This document shows positions 36,271 through 49,606 of a stretch of DNA of 64,000 bases, piece after piece. A program made the translations under genes and the position numbers. The notes under the pieces were generated by a model. That model made no database searches. It saw only the letters and a list, made by a program, of their open reading frames with translations, and was not told the DNA's origin. Source of the stretch: Ehretia macrophylla (lineage: Eukaryota; Streptophyta; Magnoliopsida; Boraginales; Ehretiaceae). The first letter of the stretch is position 1. Each line of letters starts with the position of its first letter. The DNA lies in assembly GCA_037974665.1 (NCBI GenBank), contig CM075770.1, forward strand, positions 19,731,501 through 19,795,500, read 5' to 3'.

Positions 36271-37015
36271 TTGCATAATTGTACATACAAGTCACAACAT
36301 AAGATCAACAATAGTGTTTAAAATATAATTTGATGTTCAAGAAAGTTGCATAAATTTCCATACCTTCAAGCAAGCAATAGATTTTGCACCACAAAGGCAG
36401 CTATAGACACGGTTTAAAATTTCAATGTCATCCATGACAACCGATCTCAAGTGTAGCCAAGGAGTCTAAATGAAAGTAGAAGACAGGAATGCAAAAGAAG
36501 ATCAAACCCCAGCGGAAGGAAGCCACCGGAGGTTCATTGAAAACCTGAATTCTAAACCCAAAATGAGCAACATACTTGTAGCTAGAAAATTTCGGGATCA
36601 ATGATTGGACCATGCAAACTAGAAATACTTTTTCTTAGATAAAGGAACAGATTACTCGATCTATTTCCGTATCGCTCATAATATATATCATAACTTGGAC
36701 ATCCATTTCAAATGCATATCCCATTTTATTGAGTTCGGCTCACAAATCTTTACGAACTCCTGCACAAGCTCAAGCAGACCCAAGCTCTGCATCTATAGCA
36801 TATTGAATCAGAAGCACAACCAACTTACTTAACTAAGAAATATATGCTAAATCATATGGAAACAATAATTTCATTCACAATGAACAAGAGCGACGAAGAA
36901 AATGAAAACAAAATCTTAAAAGAGGATATCAGTAACTTTTATTTGACCTATTACAATGGTGAACACCGAACTCGTATCAAAACTAACTAGTGAATAGCCA
37001 TATCCACGCGAGATG
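36271..37015. other. Intergenic, LINE to TOM20 unit 1
   Basis: Non-coding DNA with no recognisable gene. The 36428-36613 minus frame has no known features. The right end carries the 3' flank of the first TOM20 unit before the duplication boundary near 37016. Confidence 0.45.
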
Positions 37016-37064
37016 AATCTAGGTATCTTTAGCCTATAATTTGAGTATGGCTTTGATGCTTCGC

Positions 37065-39292
37065 TTATCTTGGAGGAGGTGGTGGGACCTGAGATTTTGC
37101 AAACCCCATCAATGCAACAATACCAACTGCAAGGATAACCCATCCAAATATGTCGTACTTGAGATCATTGTTCTTCTCCTTCTTTGGATTCTGTTTAGCA
37201 AAAATATAACATACAGCAAACAAACACTGAGAATACAAAAATGATTGCGTTGCACAACTACCCATGTCAAACAATTGTAGAACATGTATGCTTCTCTTCA
37301 CCATGATTGGGGTAAAGAGAAATATGAAGGCATATGAGAATATTAAAACATATAATTGGATTACCTTAGTAGTGGTGGACGATGAAGGCCCAACTCCCAT
37401 AGCTTGCTGAGCAAAACCCTGCTTGTGGATCTCGATGTGCAAATCTGAACCCTAAAATAGTAACAATCATATTGCATTATTTAACCATTAAATATGTAGT
37501 ACAGAACAAGGATGAAAAAAAAGAAAAAATTGTCAAATGAGCATCAATGATTCGGTTAGTATTCACATGAACATCTCCACTACATTAGACTTCAATTGAG
37601 AATGCCACAAAGTAATAGGCTAGTTGCCACCAAAGATAAATCATTATTGGAAATCTGTTATTCAACTTTTCAGCAGTCACCAACCCCCAACACGCCAAAT
37701 ATCAAGGATCTAAGAAGCAACAGATCAGTCTGAAATGCGGAAAGCAGGGATTTTATAGTCAATCTTGTAGCTATTAGATCATTAGATGCCATATACCTCC
37801 CTTAACTTCTATGGAACATTTTATATCAAGACAAGAATAGAAGTCTCCTCTGAAAAAACCCCTGTCAATGTTAACTTGTCACAACAATAAAATATGCCAA
37901 TTCGCAAGTAACGACATCATGCACTGGAGACCTCAGATATCTACTTCGGTGAAAAAGTTCAAATAGTGACATGAAAATACAAACCGAAGGAAAAACACCT
38001 TGTGAGACAAATCGCTTATTAACCAATTGCAGCTTTGATTACTATATAGGCCACTCAAGTGCAAAAATATTCATCTATATGTCAAACTAGCACTGATGCA
38101 ACTTTAAACACTCTATCTGAGTATACTAATTACTAACTAAACTCGTGAATAGAGTGATAAGGGAACCTATGCTAAACTAAATCCCACTAACATCAAATGA
38201 CCACTCAACAAATCAAACTTACATTCCTTGTTAGTTATAGTTACAGACAATTAGTAAAAGCACAGTGAGATAAACAGAATCCAGAACTTGGCTGCAAATG
38301 AAAAATAAAGGAGAACATACCTTAGCACACACTTCCAAAGATTTGCGGTAAAGATCATTAGTGGGATCCTGCAGTCAAACAAACAATGAGACAGAGACAA
38401 GCTTAAAAGGAAATATTTGCATGTTGTAAATGGCCATCAAGCATAAATAAAGTATAACCTCATCGAGTGCTTGCTGAAAATACTGTGAGGCCTTGTCAAA
38501 ATAAGGCTTGGCCTCATCTAGATCAGGAATCAAGAAAGCTTGAGAGGTATGCGCATTTCCCAAACACCAAAGAGCATCATGCTTCTTGGGATTAACAGCT
38601 ACTGCCTCCTCAAATTTCGATATAGCATCTACACAAAGAATCCCAAGTCCAAAGTATTAACAAACAACATTAATTACCAAAGCAAACTACACAAGTTACA
38701 ATTACAACACCATTTTTAGACCCTTGGCATTTCCTTTTCAGGCAACAAGTGCTAAAAACTCTGTACCGTCAAACATATAAAAGGTAAATCCATATTATTT
38801 CGTACCAACACATCAACAAATTACTGTAAACACAAACTGAAGCAAATTACTACCAATTTATGCCAATAAGAAAAAAAAAAATTAACTTTTTGGTAAGAGC
38901 TAAGCAGTACAGCATTGGCAACACCCACAAGCTAAAACCGATTAAAATTTTCATTTATTACTAAAATTAGAGAAAGAATACCTAAAATAATAGTCTTAGA
39001 CTCGGGAAAAGTTTGAAACTGCGACAACTCCAGCAGCGCACCTCCCCATCTTGTAAGGTTCTACATAAATTAACCACAATCAAACATTATACAAGCATAC
39101 ATACTGTAAGATATAAAGCGCATTAATCACATCCAATAAAATTTAAAAACAAAAAGGGGTAATATTTACAAATAAATATATTTATGTGAAGATTATATTT
39201 ACATCAGCATCGGTTGGGTCTTTGGCATAGTTGGCCTCAGCAGTCTTACGAGCGTGCTCAAAAAACAAAAGACGATCGAGTTCGTTTTCCAT
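37065..39292 (-). CDS. TOM20: Mitochondrial import receptor TOM20 (copy 1)
   Basis: Six exons: 39292-39203, 39060-38982, 38628-38459, 38368-38321, 37451-37365 and 37190-37065; 199 residues. Plant TOM20 is a receptor of the outer mitochondrial membrane translocase that recognises presequences. It is anchored by its C-terminus, unlike animal and fungal TOM20. Seen here: TPR-like helices ([83 protein letters not shown]), then a membrane anchor [17 protein letters not shown] at about 173-189, and a proline-rich tail SQVPPPPPR. All junctions are canonical and in frame. It has a tandem partner at 41871-44976. The 37065-37442 and 38375-38563 frames run into introns. Confidence 0.94.
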
Positions 39293-41820
39293 GTCGACTG
39301 ATATTCCTTTTCTTTTTCCTTTTTTCTCTTCGAAGGTTTTCTATAAAATGTGTAAAGGGCTGGCTTTCTGCAATATACTTATGGGGGAGGTGGGCGGGGC
39401 GGCACTTTACTTTTTTTTTCCTTTTTTTTTTTTTTTTTGTCAAAGGGACCTTGAATAGTGAAGCTACTGATCTTTTTATTTTTATTTTTTATTTTTTATT
39501 TTTCTAAATTAACGTAGTAACTTGTTTCCACAAACTGTGTTTAACACGTTCTCGTATGTGTGAGTTAAATAAAGGGTGATACTGATTTTTGGTTTGAAGC
39601 GTAGTGTAGACGATGAAAAGTGTAGGTAAGTGTTCTCGTAGTTGTTTTAAGGTAAGAACGTCTAAAGGGACACGCTCGTATTAGCAAATTATGCCACGCA
39701 TGTGTAAAACAGAGTTTTTTTAACAAAAAGAAAAATAATATATAATTTTACACGTTAAATTTTTTCTTTTCTTCTTTTACCCATTAAATATATTATCACT
39801 AATTTCTAAAATTATACATTCACATATTTTATCCAATACCATTCACTTTTTGTTGGATCAATGATCTTAATTAGTCCTTAAATGGCTTAAATTAGTATTA
39901 GTTACGATAATTTTAAAAAATTTCTAATTTTCATCTTAAGATCCATCTTTAACAAATTATATCTATTGCACACGAACTACAAAATCATAGTCAACAATAC
40001 TTATCACCTTCTAGCCCATAATAGTTGCTTAATATTGTATTTTCTCTTGTTTAATTTGATCTTATTATAGTTTTATTTTGATTGTGTACTGTTTTCGTCA
40101 CATAATTTACTACAGTAATCAATTAGTTGAAATGATGCATCTACAAGTTGAAATTATGTGTTTACATATCACATAATAATTCGCAATTTGTGTAGTGTTG
40201 TGATCACAAATAAAATCAGTATAATAGATAATTATATTGTATAAGGGTTTTTTTTTTTTTGGTCGATGTACAAGACTTGTACAATACACCAAAGAGGAAT
40301 CATATGTCCTTATACTGCAATTTTGTAGGTTCACTATATTAGTTCCTTGTCAAAAGGTAATTCTTTATTCGGCTTAACAGGACGATGTTGTGAGAAAATT
40401 TCATTGATTAATTCCTCAAACAAAGAAAGTTTCATAAATTTTTTCTTGACCAAAATCATACCGTAAACCACAATTAGTGCACATACATAATTTTCATTTT
40501 TGGGGGTTAGTAAGGGCAGCGGCGCAGCCTATGGTCGACGCTTTGGGAATACCTATTAATGGAAGAGGGACTCTAAGCAATCATGAGCGAAAATGTGTCG
40601 AAGTGAAAAATTTTGAGATTATTAAAAATTAAACAGAGCTTGATTAGTTTCTACTAGAGAAGAAATAAAGAACATAATCAATATAGCCATAAGCTAATTA
40701 ACGATTTCATCAGCTAAAACAACAAGAAAAAGAAGTTGTCTTAAAAAGAAAAAAGAAAAAAAAACTTGTAAAACAATAAGAAAAAAGAATGAAACTAGAC
40801 AAAAGGCTTGAATGGTCATTTAAATAAAAACACGAACTTGCGTTAAGTACCATTTATGAAATATGACATTTTGTGTAGCAAAATTGAAAAGAAACATGAA
40901 TACTTACAATTGCGTTAACTACCTTCTACTGCTCAAATATACTTGGTACCTTTTATTAATTTTCCAAGGGAAAAACAACACAATAAGGATAGAGGATATC
41001 AAAATGCATTTGGCCCCATTGTAAGTGTTCATAAAGTACCCCAGGAGGGGAAAAGAAAGAAAAATAGAAATAAAAAGATTTAAGGAGAATAGCTTTTACA
41101 ATAAGCATAAAATATGCTCATTAGTAAGTTCTTAGTAGACATGTCTACTTAATTTTCAAGAAAGAGGGGCCACAATTTTATTTTGTTTTTGTTTTTATAT
41201 ATGGAACGGGATAGTCTGAATTTTATGGATTTAAATGGGTTTAATTCTTTAAATTTTCATATATATTACAAAATTTATAGAGCGCAAATAAAATTTCTAA
41301 AAGTTAAATGGGAGATGGCAAGTAGCTTCCTGGTTAACTATAAGATATAGATAACTTCTCCTAACAAAAAGCTCATAAGGTTGACAAGGTTTAACGAAGT
41401 TAACTTTTTCTTGGTAATTAGAATGTCAATTATTCAAATTGTGAAGCACAAAAGCAATTACTTAGAGCGACCATCATTCGACGTGATTGCAAGTTATGTT
41501 ATTATTTAAATGTTGTGGTCTTCATTGAAGGAAACTTGGAAACATCACAACCAAACTCCATACTTGTTTTGTGCTTTGTCTAAGAAACCACATAAATTAT
41601 CAAAATTTTAATATCACAACCAATTGAGAGACCATGAATATAGACTTTAGAGAGATTTTCCAACTGATATATACGACGAGGTGTTTTGTCTTTTTAATAT
41701 CATATCCAACAAAAGCCTTGAATAGAACATTGCTAACAATTGGTCAAAAATATCACCGATGAGACCTTCATTGGTACATATTTCTCAACATTACAACTAG
41801 CAACCATCCGACCTCTTAAA
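39293..41820. other. Upstream region of TOM20-1
   Basis: Promoter and 5' flank of TOM20-1, AT-rich, no gene seen. It is the counterpart of the transposon-rich region at 44977-60501 and preserves the empty target sites of most insertions found there. Roughly 40489-40693 is not present in copy 2. Confidence 0.6.
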
Positions 41821-41870
41821 TGGATCTAGTATCTTAAGCCTATAATTTGAGTATGGCTTTGATGCTTGGC

Positions 41871-44800
41871 TTATCTCGGAGGAGGTGGTGGTACCTGAGA
41901 TTTTGCAAACCCCAACCATGCAACAATACCAACCGCAAGGATAACCCATCCAAACATATTGTACTTGAGATCATTGTTCTTTTTTGGATTCTGTTTAGCA
42001 AAAACAACATAGAGCAAACAAACAGTGAGAATCCAAAAATGATTGCGTTGCACAACTACCCATTTCACAAACTATTGTAGAACATGTATGCTTCTCTTCA
42101 CCATGATTGGGGTAAAGAGAAATTTATAAAGGCATATGAGATTACCTTAGTAGTGGCGAACGATGAAGGCCCAGCTCCCATAGCTTGCGGAGGACCACCC
42201 AGCTTGCGGATCTCCACGTGCAAAGCAGGACCCTAAAATAGTAACAATCACATTGCATTATTCGACCATTAAATATGCAAAAGGAAAAAAAATTGAACTT
42301 CCTCTTCAACCACTTCGAATGAGCATCAATGATTCAGTTAGTATTCAAATGAACATCTCCACTACATTAGACTTCAATTGAGAATGCCACAAAATAATAG
42401 GTTAGTTGCCACCAAAAGATAAATCAATTATTGCAAATCTGTTATTCAACTTCTACAGTCACCAACCCCCAACACGCCAAATATCAAGGATCTAAGAAGC
42501 AACAGATTAGTCTGAAATGCGGAAAGCAGGGATTTTATAGTCAATGTTGCAGCTATTAGATGCCATATACCTCCATTAACTTCTAAGGAAAAAAAATTTC
42601 AAGACAAGAATAGAAGTCTCCTCTGGAAAACCCCCTGTCAAAGTTAACTTGCACAACAATAAAATATGCCAATCTGCATGTAACGACATCATGCAACTGA
42701 GAGCTCACATAACTACTTTGGTGAAAAAGTTCAAATAGTAACATGAAAATACAAAAGGAAGGAAAAACACCTTGTGAGACAAATCGCTTAATAACCAGTT
42801 GCAACTTTCACGACTATATAGGCCACTAAACTGCAAAAATATTGTTTAAACACTGAATCTGTGTATACTAACTAAACTCGCGAAGAGAGCGATAAGGGAA
42901 CCTGTGCTAAACGATATCCCACTAACATCAAGTTACATTCCTTGTTAATTGTAATTACAGACAAGTAGCAAAAGCACAGTGAGATAAACAGAATCCAGAA
43001 CTTGGCAACAAATGACAAATAAAGGAGAATATACCATAGCAGACACTTCCAAAGATTTGTGGTAAACATCATTAGTGGGATCCTGCAGTCAAACAAACAA
43101 TGAGACAAAGACAACCTTAAAAGGAAACATTTGCATGTTGTAACGGGCCATCAAAGTATAACCTCATCAACTGCTTGCTGAAAATACTGTGAGGCCTTGT
43201 CAAAATAAGACCTGGCCTCATCTAGATCAGGAATCTGAAAAGCTTGAGCAGTATGTGCATTTCCCAACCACCAAAGAGCATCATGCTTGTTGGGATTAAC
43301 AGCCACCGCCTCCTCAAATTTCGATATAGCATCTACACGAAGAATCCCAAATCCAATGCATTAACAAACAACATCCACAAGTAATTACCCAAAGCAAACT
43401 ATACAAATTACAATTACAACACCCTTTTTAGATCCTTGGCGCTTCCTTTTTGGGCAACAAGTGTCACGCCCCCAAATTCGGTAATATAATTTTGGTCCAG
43501 GTCAACTTAAATTAATGTCACATTCACATAATGCAAGGAACAACTTAATTGAGTCCAGTAATTGCATTTTAATCGAACAACCAAATTTCACTCAAATGTT
43601 TGTTTACTTACTTTTAACTCGATTTCGATTCAGGTCTCACGTTCTTGTGTCTCACGTTCTTGTGAAACTTCTAAATTACACCCTAAATTCGAATATACTA
43701 AAATGCAAGTTAACAAACACCATTAACTACCTCTAATTAATTATGTCTATATTTTACCTCGCTCACGCTAGGGGTAATACATTCTTCCCTCCTTACAAGA
43801 ATTTTGTCCTCGAAATTCACAAATACTAATAACAAAGAGTCCCATTACTAAAATGCAACAACACTTCTATGAACAATTGTCATTCTCCTAGTCTACATAC
43901 CTCGAAAAATAATTGCAAAATAAAACTGGTCAAGCTTAAACTTTAAGATATATTTATTATATACTACAAATATGATAATCATTACTAATGCACAAGCATA
44001 GACAAATAATCTCACAGTAGTGCCAGCCTATTGTATAGATAACATTGCCTCGACTTTTACAATTGATTTCCTGAATAAAAGATCATATTCTTAACTTCAA
44101 CTTGCCAAAAATTAGAGCTCAATAATAAATGCCAGATTAGTGCAGTCAAAGCCTAGCTACCCATCACCTAGGTCCGTTGATCATCAAACCTATTGCTCTG
44201 ATACCAACTGTCACACCCCCAAATTCGGTAATATAATATTGGTCTGAGTCAACTTAAATTAATGTCACATTCACATAATGTAAGGAACAATTTAATTGAG
44301 TCCAGTAATTGCATTTTAATCGAACAACCAAATTTCACTTAAATGTTTGTTTACTTACTTTTAACTCAATTTCGATTCGGGTCTCACGTTCTTGTGAGTT
44401 TAATAAATTCTAAATTACACCCTAAATTCGAATATACTAAAATGCAAGTTAACAAACACCATTAACTACCTCTAATTGATTATGTCTGTATTTTACCTCG
44501 CTCACGGTAAGGGTAATACATTTTTCGTATTTTTTATTTATTTTTTCTTATTAGCATAAATAAAAAAATAACTTTTTGGTAAGAGCTAAGCAGTGCTGAT
44601 TAGCAGCACCCACAAGCTAAAACCGATTAAATTTTCATTTATTACTAAAATTAGAGTAAGAATACCTGAAATAATAGGCTTGGATTCGGGAAAAGGTTGA
44701 AACTGGGCCAACTCCAGCAGCGCACCTCCCCATCTTATAAGGTTCTACATCAATTAAGCTCAATCAAACATTATACAAACATACATACTACAAGATATAA

Positions 44801-44976
44801 AGCGCATTAATCACATCCAATAAAAATTAAAAACAAAAATAGGCAATAATTTTAAATAAATATATTTATGTGAAGAGTATGTTTACATCAGCATTGGTTG
44901 GGTCTTGGGCATAGTTGGCCTCAGCAGTTTTACGAGCGTGCTCAAGAGACAACAGACGATCGATATCGTTTTCCAT
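41871..44976 (-). CDS. TOM20: Mitochondrial import receptor TOM20 (copy 2)
   Basis: Six exons: 44976-44887, 44744-44666, 43332-43163, 43082-43035, 42232-42146 and 41990-41871; 197 residues. Structure and phases are those of copy 1, and the frame is intact. Differences include [20 protein letters not shown] at the start, [11 protein letters not shown] to [11 protein letters not shown], and [15 protein letters not shown] with two residues deleted. The C-terminal anchor [14 protein letters not shown] and SQVPPPPPR tail are kept. Its third intron has grown by a TRIM retroelement. Its 3' flank ends about 50 bases past the stop and then joins unit 1 upstream DNA, so its polyadenylation signals may differ from copy 1. 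The role is outer-membrane presequence receptor, as for copy 1. Confidence 0.93.
43462..44520 (-). mobile_element. TRIM-type LTR element in TOM20-2 intron
   Basis: 1,059 bases. Direct repeats at 43462-43781 and 44209-44520 differ at roughly 15-20 positions and one short indel. Read on the minus strand each LTR runs TGTATTACCC to GGGGGTGTGACA (TG...CA). Next to it is GTTGGTATCAGAGCAAT, a primer site for the 3' end of initiator methionine tRNA. A purine-rich tract AAGGAGGGAAGAA precedes the other LTR. The 427-base interior encodes nothing, so it depends on other elements. I see no clean target duplication: the flank beside the right LTR appears to have been lost. Confidence 0.85.
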
Positions 44977-47180
44977 GTCAACTGATACTCAAAGATTCCT
45001 TTTTTTTTTTTTCTTCTCTCCGAAGGTTTTCTATAAAATATGTATAGAACCCTGGTTTAGGGCTTTTATAGGGGAGGTCGGGCGGCACTTTGAATAGTGA
45101 AGTTACTGATCTTTTTCTTTTTCTTTTTTATTTTTTAAAATTAATGGAGTAACTTGTTCCCCAAACTCGGTTTGGCATGACGCCACGTTGTGGTTAGAGA
45201 TGACAATTAAGTCCTTCTATTATCTGTTCTGTCCTTGTATTTTATTCCTTCCTCCTCTGTTCTGCTCTGTCATCTAATTCTCGCGAGAAATGGAGACTAC
45301 TCGTTTATTATTCTCTTAAATATTATGATATTATATTTAATTTAACTACAAAATATAAATTTAATTTAAATCAATTAACTTCAAAATAAAAATTATAAAT
45401 TATAATAATGTTAAATATAATTATAGGTCTTAACTAAAGGTCAAATATTAAGTATATATCTAGTCTTATGCTTTCAGTTACATAATAAAAATAATATTAC
45501 AGGAATTGGGTCTTAAGCATTTAAAATAATTTTGACTAGAATTATATACCGAAAATACTTATTTGTATTATTGGAATCACATAATTTTTTTGATTATCGA
45601 ATGTCCACGTATAATAGTAATTGAAAATTTTAAAAATATAACATTTAATTATGTTATTTGAAACTAAAAAAACTCTTGAATCCACTAAGATTAATAGTAA
45701 AATGGAGGTATTTATGTAAAAGGATTGCAAATGTAAAGTAATGATATGTAGTGTCTTAATTCACCCCACCCCTGCTCAGAGATTAAAAGTTCATTTTCAC
45801 CCCTTTGCCCATTTTCCATTTCTCAGCCCAATTCCCGCCCAATTTTATTCACCTTTGGTTGGATCTATGGTGTCAATCTGTCCTTAAATGGTTTAGATCA
45901 GTACTAGTTTGGATAAGGTAATTATCAAAATTTTCCAATATTCATCTTAAGATTCATGTTTTACAAATTATATCTATTGCACATAAACTACAAAATCATA
46001 GTTAACAATACTTGTCACCTTCTAGCCCATAATAGTTGCTTAATATTGTATTTTCTCTTGTTTAATTTTATCTTATTATAGTTTTATTTTTATTTTGTAT
46101 TGTTTTCGTCACATCATTTACTACAGTGATCAATTATTTGAAATGATGCATCTACAAGTTGAAACTATGTGTTTACATATCACATAATAATTCGCAATTT
46201 GTGTAGCGTATGATGGCAAACACCACATAGTTACGAGACTAGAGAATAAATTTGGTTCTAGTAAAATCATTTATATCAGCAATATATACATGATATAACA
46301 AATTTGTTCCCCTCTCCGTTTTGTAAATTTGAGTGAAGAAATATCTGGTATACTTTTCTCGCTAACATTAATGTAGAATACAATAATAAAAGACAGATTA
46401 TGCTACACCGTGGAATGCATCTCTAATTGTGTAAAATGAAGTATAAAAAGAAAAGAAAAAATGTATTATAAATAGGTGGAGATTGCTAAAATTTTGACTC
46501 TTGATTGTATTATTCTAGTCTAACAAAGTCCCAAGTGAATAATGGTTTATCACATAAAACACAAATTGAGAAATTCATACGCTATCATGGGTCTTATAAT
46601 AAAAAAGTGTCAAAAGGTAACTCTTTATTCTGACTTACCTAAATGACGTTGTGAGAAAATTGTCATTAGTTAATTACTCAAACAAATAAATTTCCATACA
46701 TTTATTTATTGATCAAAAGCATACCATAAACCACAATTGGTGCACATACATAAACTAATTAATTATCGCATTAGCTATAACAACAACAAAAGGAAGTTGT
46801 CTAAAACAAAAAGGTACTTGTAAAACAATAAGAAGAAAGAAAAGAAACTAGAAAACAGGCTTCAATGGTTATTTAGGTATAAACAGGAACTTGCGTTAAG
46901 TACCTTTCATCAAATATGACATTTTGTATAGCCAAATTGAAAAGAAACATGAATACTTACAATTGCTTTAAGTACCTTAGTGTGCTCAAATATACTTGGT
47001 ACCTTTTATTAATTTTCAGAGGGAAAAACGACATAATAGGGATAGAGGATATCAAAATGCATTTGGCCCATTGTAAGTGTTCATAAAGTACCCCGGGAAG
47101 GGAAATGAAAGAAGAAGAAAAAGATTAAGGAAAAAAGCTTTTAGAATAATCGTAAAATATGCTCATTAGTATATTGTTTT
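44977..47180. other. Upstream region of TOM20-2, before the first transposon
   Basis: TOM20-2 promoter and 5' flank, AT-rich, largely colinear with 39293-41140. It includes about 390 bases near 46208-46600 that are not alignable to copy 1. No gene was seen; small frames are low complexity. Confidence 0.5.
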
Positions 47181-48388
47181 AGGTGAACTGCACCAGACCT
47201 TCCTGTGGTTAGGCATAAGTGCATCGGTGCCCCCTGTGTTTCAAAAACATGCATAAGTAGTCCCTATGTTTTGCAAAAAGTGCACAGGACCCCCCTGTCG
47301 TCCAAAAAATTGTTAGTTTTTGACGGAGATTGACTCGCACGCGCTGCAAATGCAAATGGGGGATGTTTTAATGCACATGTCAGCAAAATAATTAAATTTT
47401 TGGACATAAATACCTTTTCAAAAAATAAATAAAAATAACACAAAAAAATAAAGAAAAACAAAAAGGAAATGAAAAATAGTCTTCTTCCCCTACCAGCACC
47501 CCCCTGCCCACCCTCCACCCCACTACCCCTACCTACCAGCCCCTCACGCCCACCTAGCCCCCCACCCCCACCAGCCCCTCAGCCCTGAATTATCGCAACA
47601 GTAACAATAACAAGTGGGTACATAAGGGCGTGTTTGGTTGAGTTGGAAAATGGCCACCTTCAACGAAGCACCACCTGATAATCCAGCGGCCGGAGAATAA
47701 AGAAGATAAACATAATTGTTTACAAAATGGACCACACTAAGCAGTAGTCACGTCTTGCATTATATAAGAGTACAAAATTACATGTGGGATAAACAATCCC
47801 TTAGTTTACAGATAAGTGAATGACTTAGGCTAAGATTATCTTCTGAGATGATCTAGATTTGATTCGATTAAGGATGATTTTCGTGCTGATCCAATATTAT
47901 CCTTATTAGAGAGAAGATCTTCAAGACTAAGTACGCTCAGTACCACACCGTCGACAAAGGCGCTGGCCATAAACAAGGACCCAATTTGAATGGCCTTTTT
48001 GAAAGGCAATCTGGCACAACCCTTGGTTATTCTTACTCTGCTGCTAACAAGAATATGGTTGTAAACTGGGAAGAAAAAACTCTGTGTGAATACTTTGTAT
48101 TTTTTTTTTGTGTATATATATATATATAGAGAGAGATATATATATTTCTTTTTCTTTTCTTTTTTTAGTTTAAACAAAAGAGAAAAGGACAAAAGAGAGA
48201 AATGAAAAAAAATTAAGGGCATTTATGTATTTTTACAAAATCTGTTAGCTTTTTTGACGAAAAAAAGGCGGAGGGAGCACGTGTGCACTTTTTGCAAAAT
48301 ACAGGGACTACTTATGCTAGTTTTTGAAATACAGGGGGCACCGATGCACTTATACCTAACCACAAGGGGGGTCTGATGCAGTTCACCC
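47181..48388. mobile_element. Foldback element with inner sequence
   Basis: Ends AGGTGAACTGCACCAGACC and GGTCTGATGCAGTTCACCC are inverted complements, as are further sub-terminal arms (GTGCATCGGTGCCCCCTGTG against CAGGGGGCACCGATGCAC). Target duplication TATTGTTTT and TATTTTTTT (47172-47180, 48389-48397), nine bases with one mismatch, suggests a Mutator-like insertion. The interior carries a cytosine-rich block near 47483-47580 and an unrecognised minus-strand frame ending near 47836 that includes [18 protein letters not shown], perhaps captured DNA. I cannot name it. Confidence 0.7.
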
Positions 48389-49227
48389 TATTTTTTTTAT
48401 TAAACATGTCTGCTTAATTTTCATGAAAGTGGGGCCACAAAATATGTTTATATATAGGGAATGGGATAGTCCAAATTTTATGGACTTAAATGGGTTTACT
48501 TCTTTAAAATTTTCAAATATACTACAAAATTTTTAGACGCTAAGTAAAATTTCTAAGGGTGTGTTTGGATTGAGGGGGAGGAAGTTTAATAAAGGAAAGG
48601 AAGAGAGAGTATTATAAAGGAAATGAGTGGAGAGGGTCAAATCATGTTTGAATTGAAAAAATTTAGAAAGGAGAGTATCATAAAGGATGATGAGTGTTCT
48701 TTGTTTGGATTAGAAAGAAAATGGAAGGAAGGGAAATTTTTTTGTGTAAAATGACTTTTATACCCTATTCTTAAATTATAATAAATTTTCATAATGCCAA
48801 TCTTTTTTCTTGTTAGATCATAATGTCAATCCAAACCTTCTGTGTTGTTGATATATGGAAGTTAGATTTTACAATAACAGATATGCCAATCCATTATTTC
48901 ACGTTGCACAAGGACATCGTGTTTGATTTTTTTTTTTTTTTGATGAATCAGCGAGTAGCATCAAAAGATAATTAGAATCTTGATTAGCAATCAACATCCA
49001 GCGACAAAGTCACGTATCTTGTTAGTAAATTGAAAGAACTCTAAGAAGCTAATAAAATGAATTGACTTTTTCATTGAAGAAAAATGAATCAACAATCATG
49101 GGGAACATATTTGTGCCTGGATTGGTGAGATAGACACAACTATGCCAACACTTGCTGCAGACCAAGACGTGAGCTATACAAGAGCAAGTTTAATTTCTTT
49201 TGTCACATAAACTAAATAACGAGCAAA

Positions 49228-49530
49228 ACAAGATATTACCAGAAGCTTAATGCCCAAAGAGCCTATATTACACATGTTACTTGGCAGAAGTTTAAGGCCC
49301 AAAAAATATTACATCACAACTTGGCAGAAGTTTAATGCCTAAAAAATTACAGTAGCACTACTAAACATCCCAAGTGCTGTTAAACATCCCTACTTGGCAG
49401 AAGTGAGCTTTACAAAGCTATTACACATCAACCTGGCAGAAGTTGATTTGCCCAAAAAATTTATAAAAGCTATAAACATCATATGCTTGGCAGAAGTTTT
49501 AATGCCTAAAAACTTATAAAAGTTATAAAC
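49228..49530. repeat. Repeated CTTGGCAGAAGTTTAATGCC motif
   Basis: Five to six diverged copies of a motif like CTTGGCAGAAGTTTAATGCC (for example at about 49281, 49320, 49392, 49434 and 49489), irregularly spaced, between the Harbinger left arm and the Myb-like pseudogene. They may be 3' UTR repeats or sub-terminal protein-binding sites. No search could be run. Confidence 0.6.
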
Positions 49531-49606
49531 ATCATAATGTGCATCAGTTTTTCATAACTCTTGCACCAAAAATAGATTGATATATAACAATCTTTGTGTA
49601 AAACCA

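Larger units (their letters stand above)
37016..41820. repeat. Tandem duplication unit 1 (TOM20)
   Basis: A 4.8-kb unit holding TOM20-1 and 2.5 kb upstream of it. It is copied immediately to the right. Homology with unit 2 starts near ATCTAG (37016 and 41823) and continues past the TOM20 exons into the upstream DNA, to CTTAAAT near 41820 and 60501. Unit 1 contains a small private insertion near 40489-40693. Confidence 0.88.
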
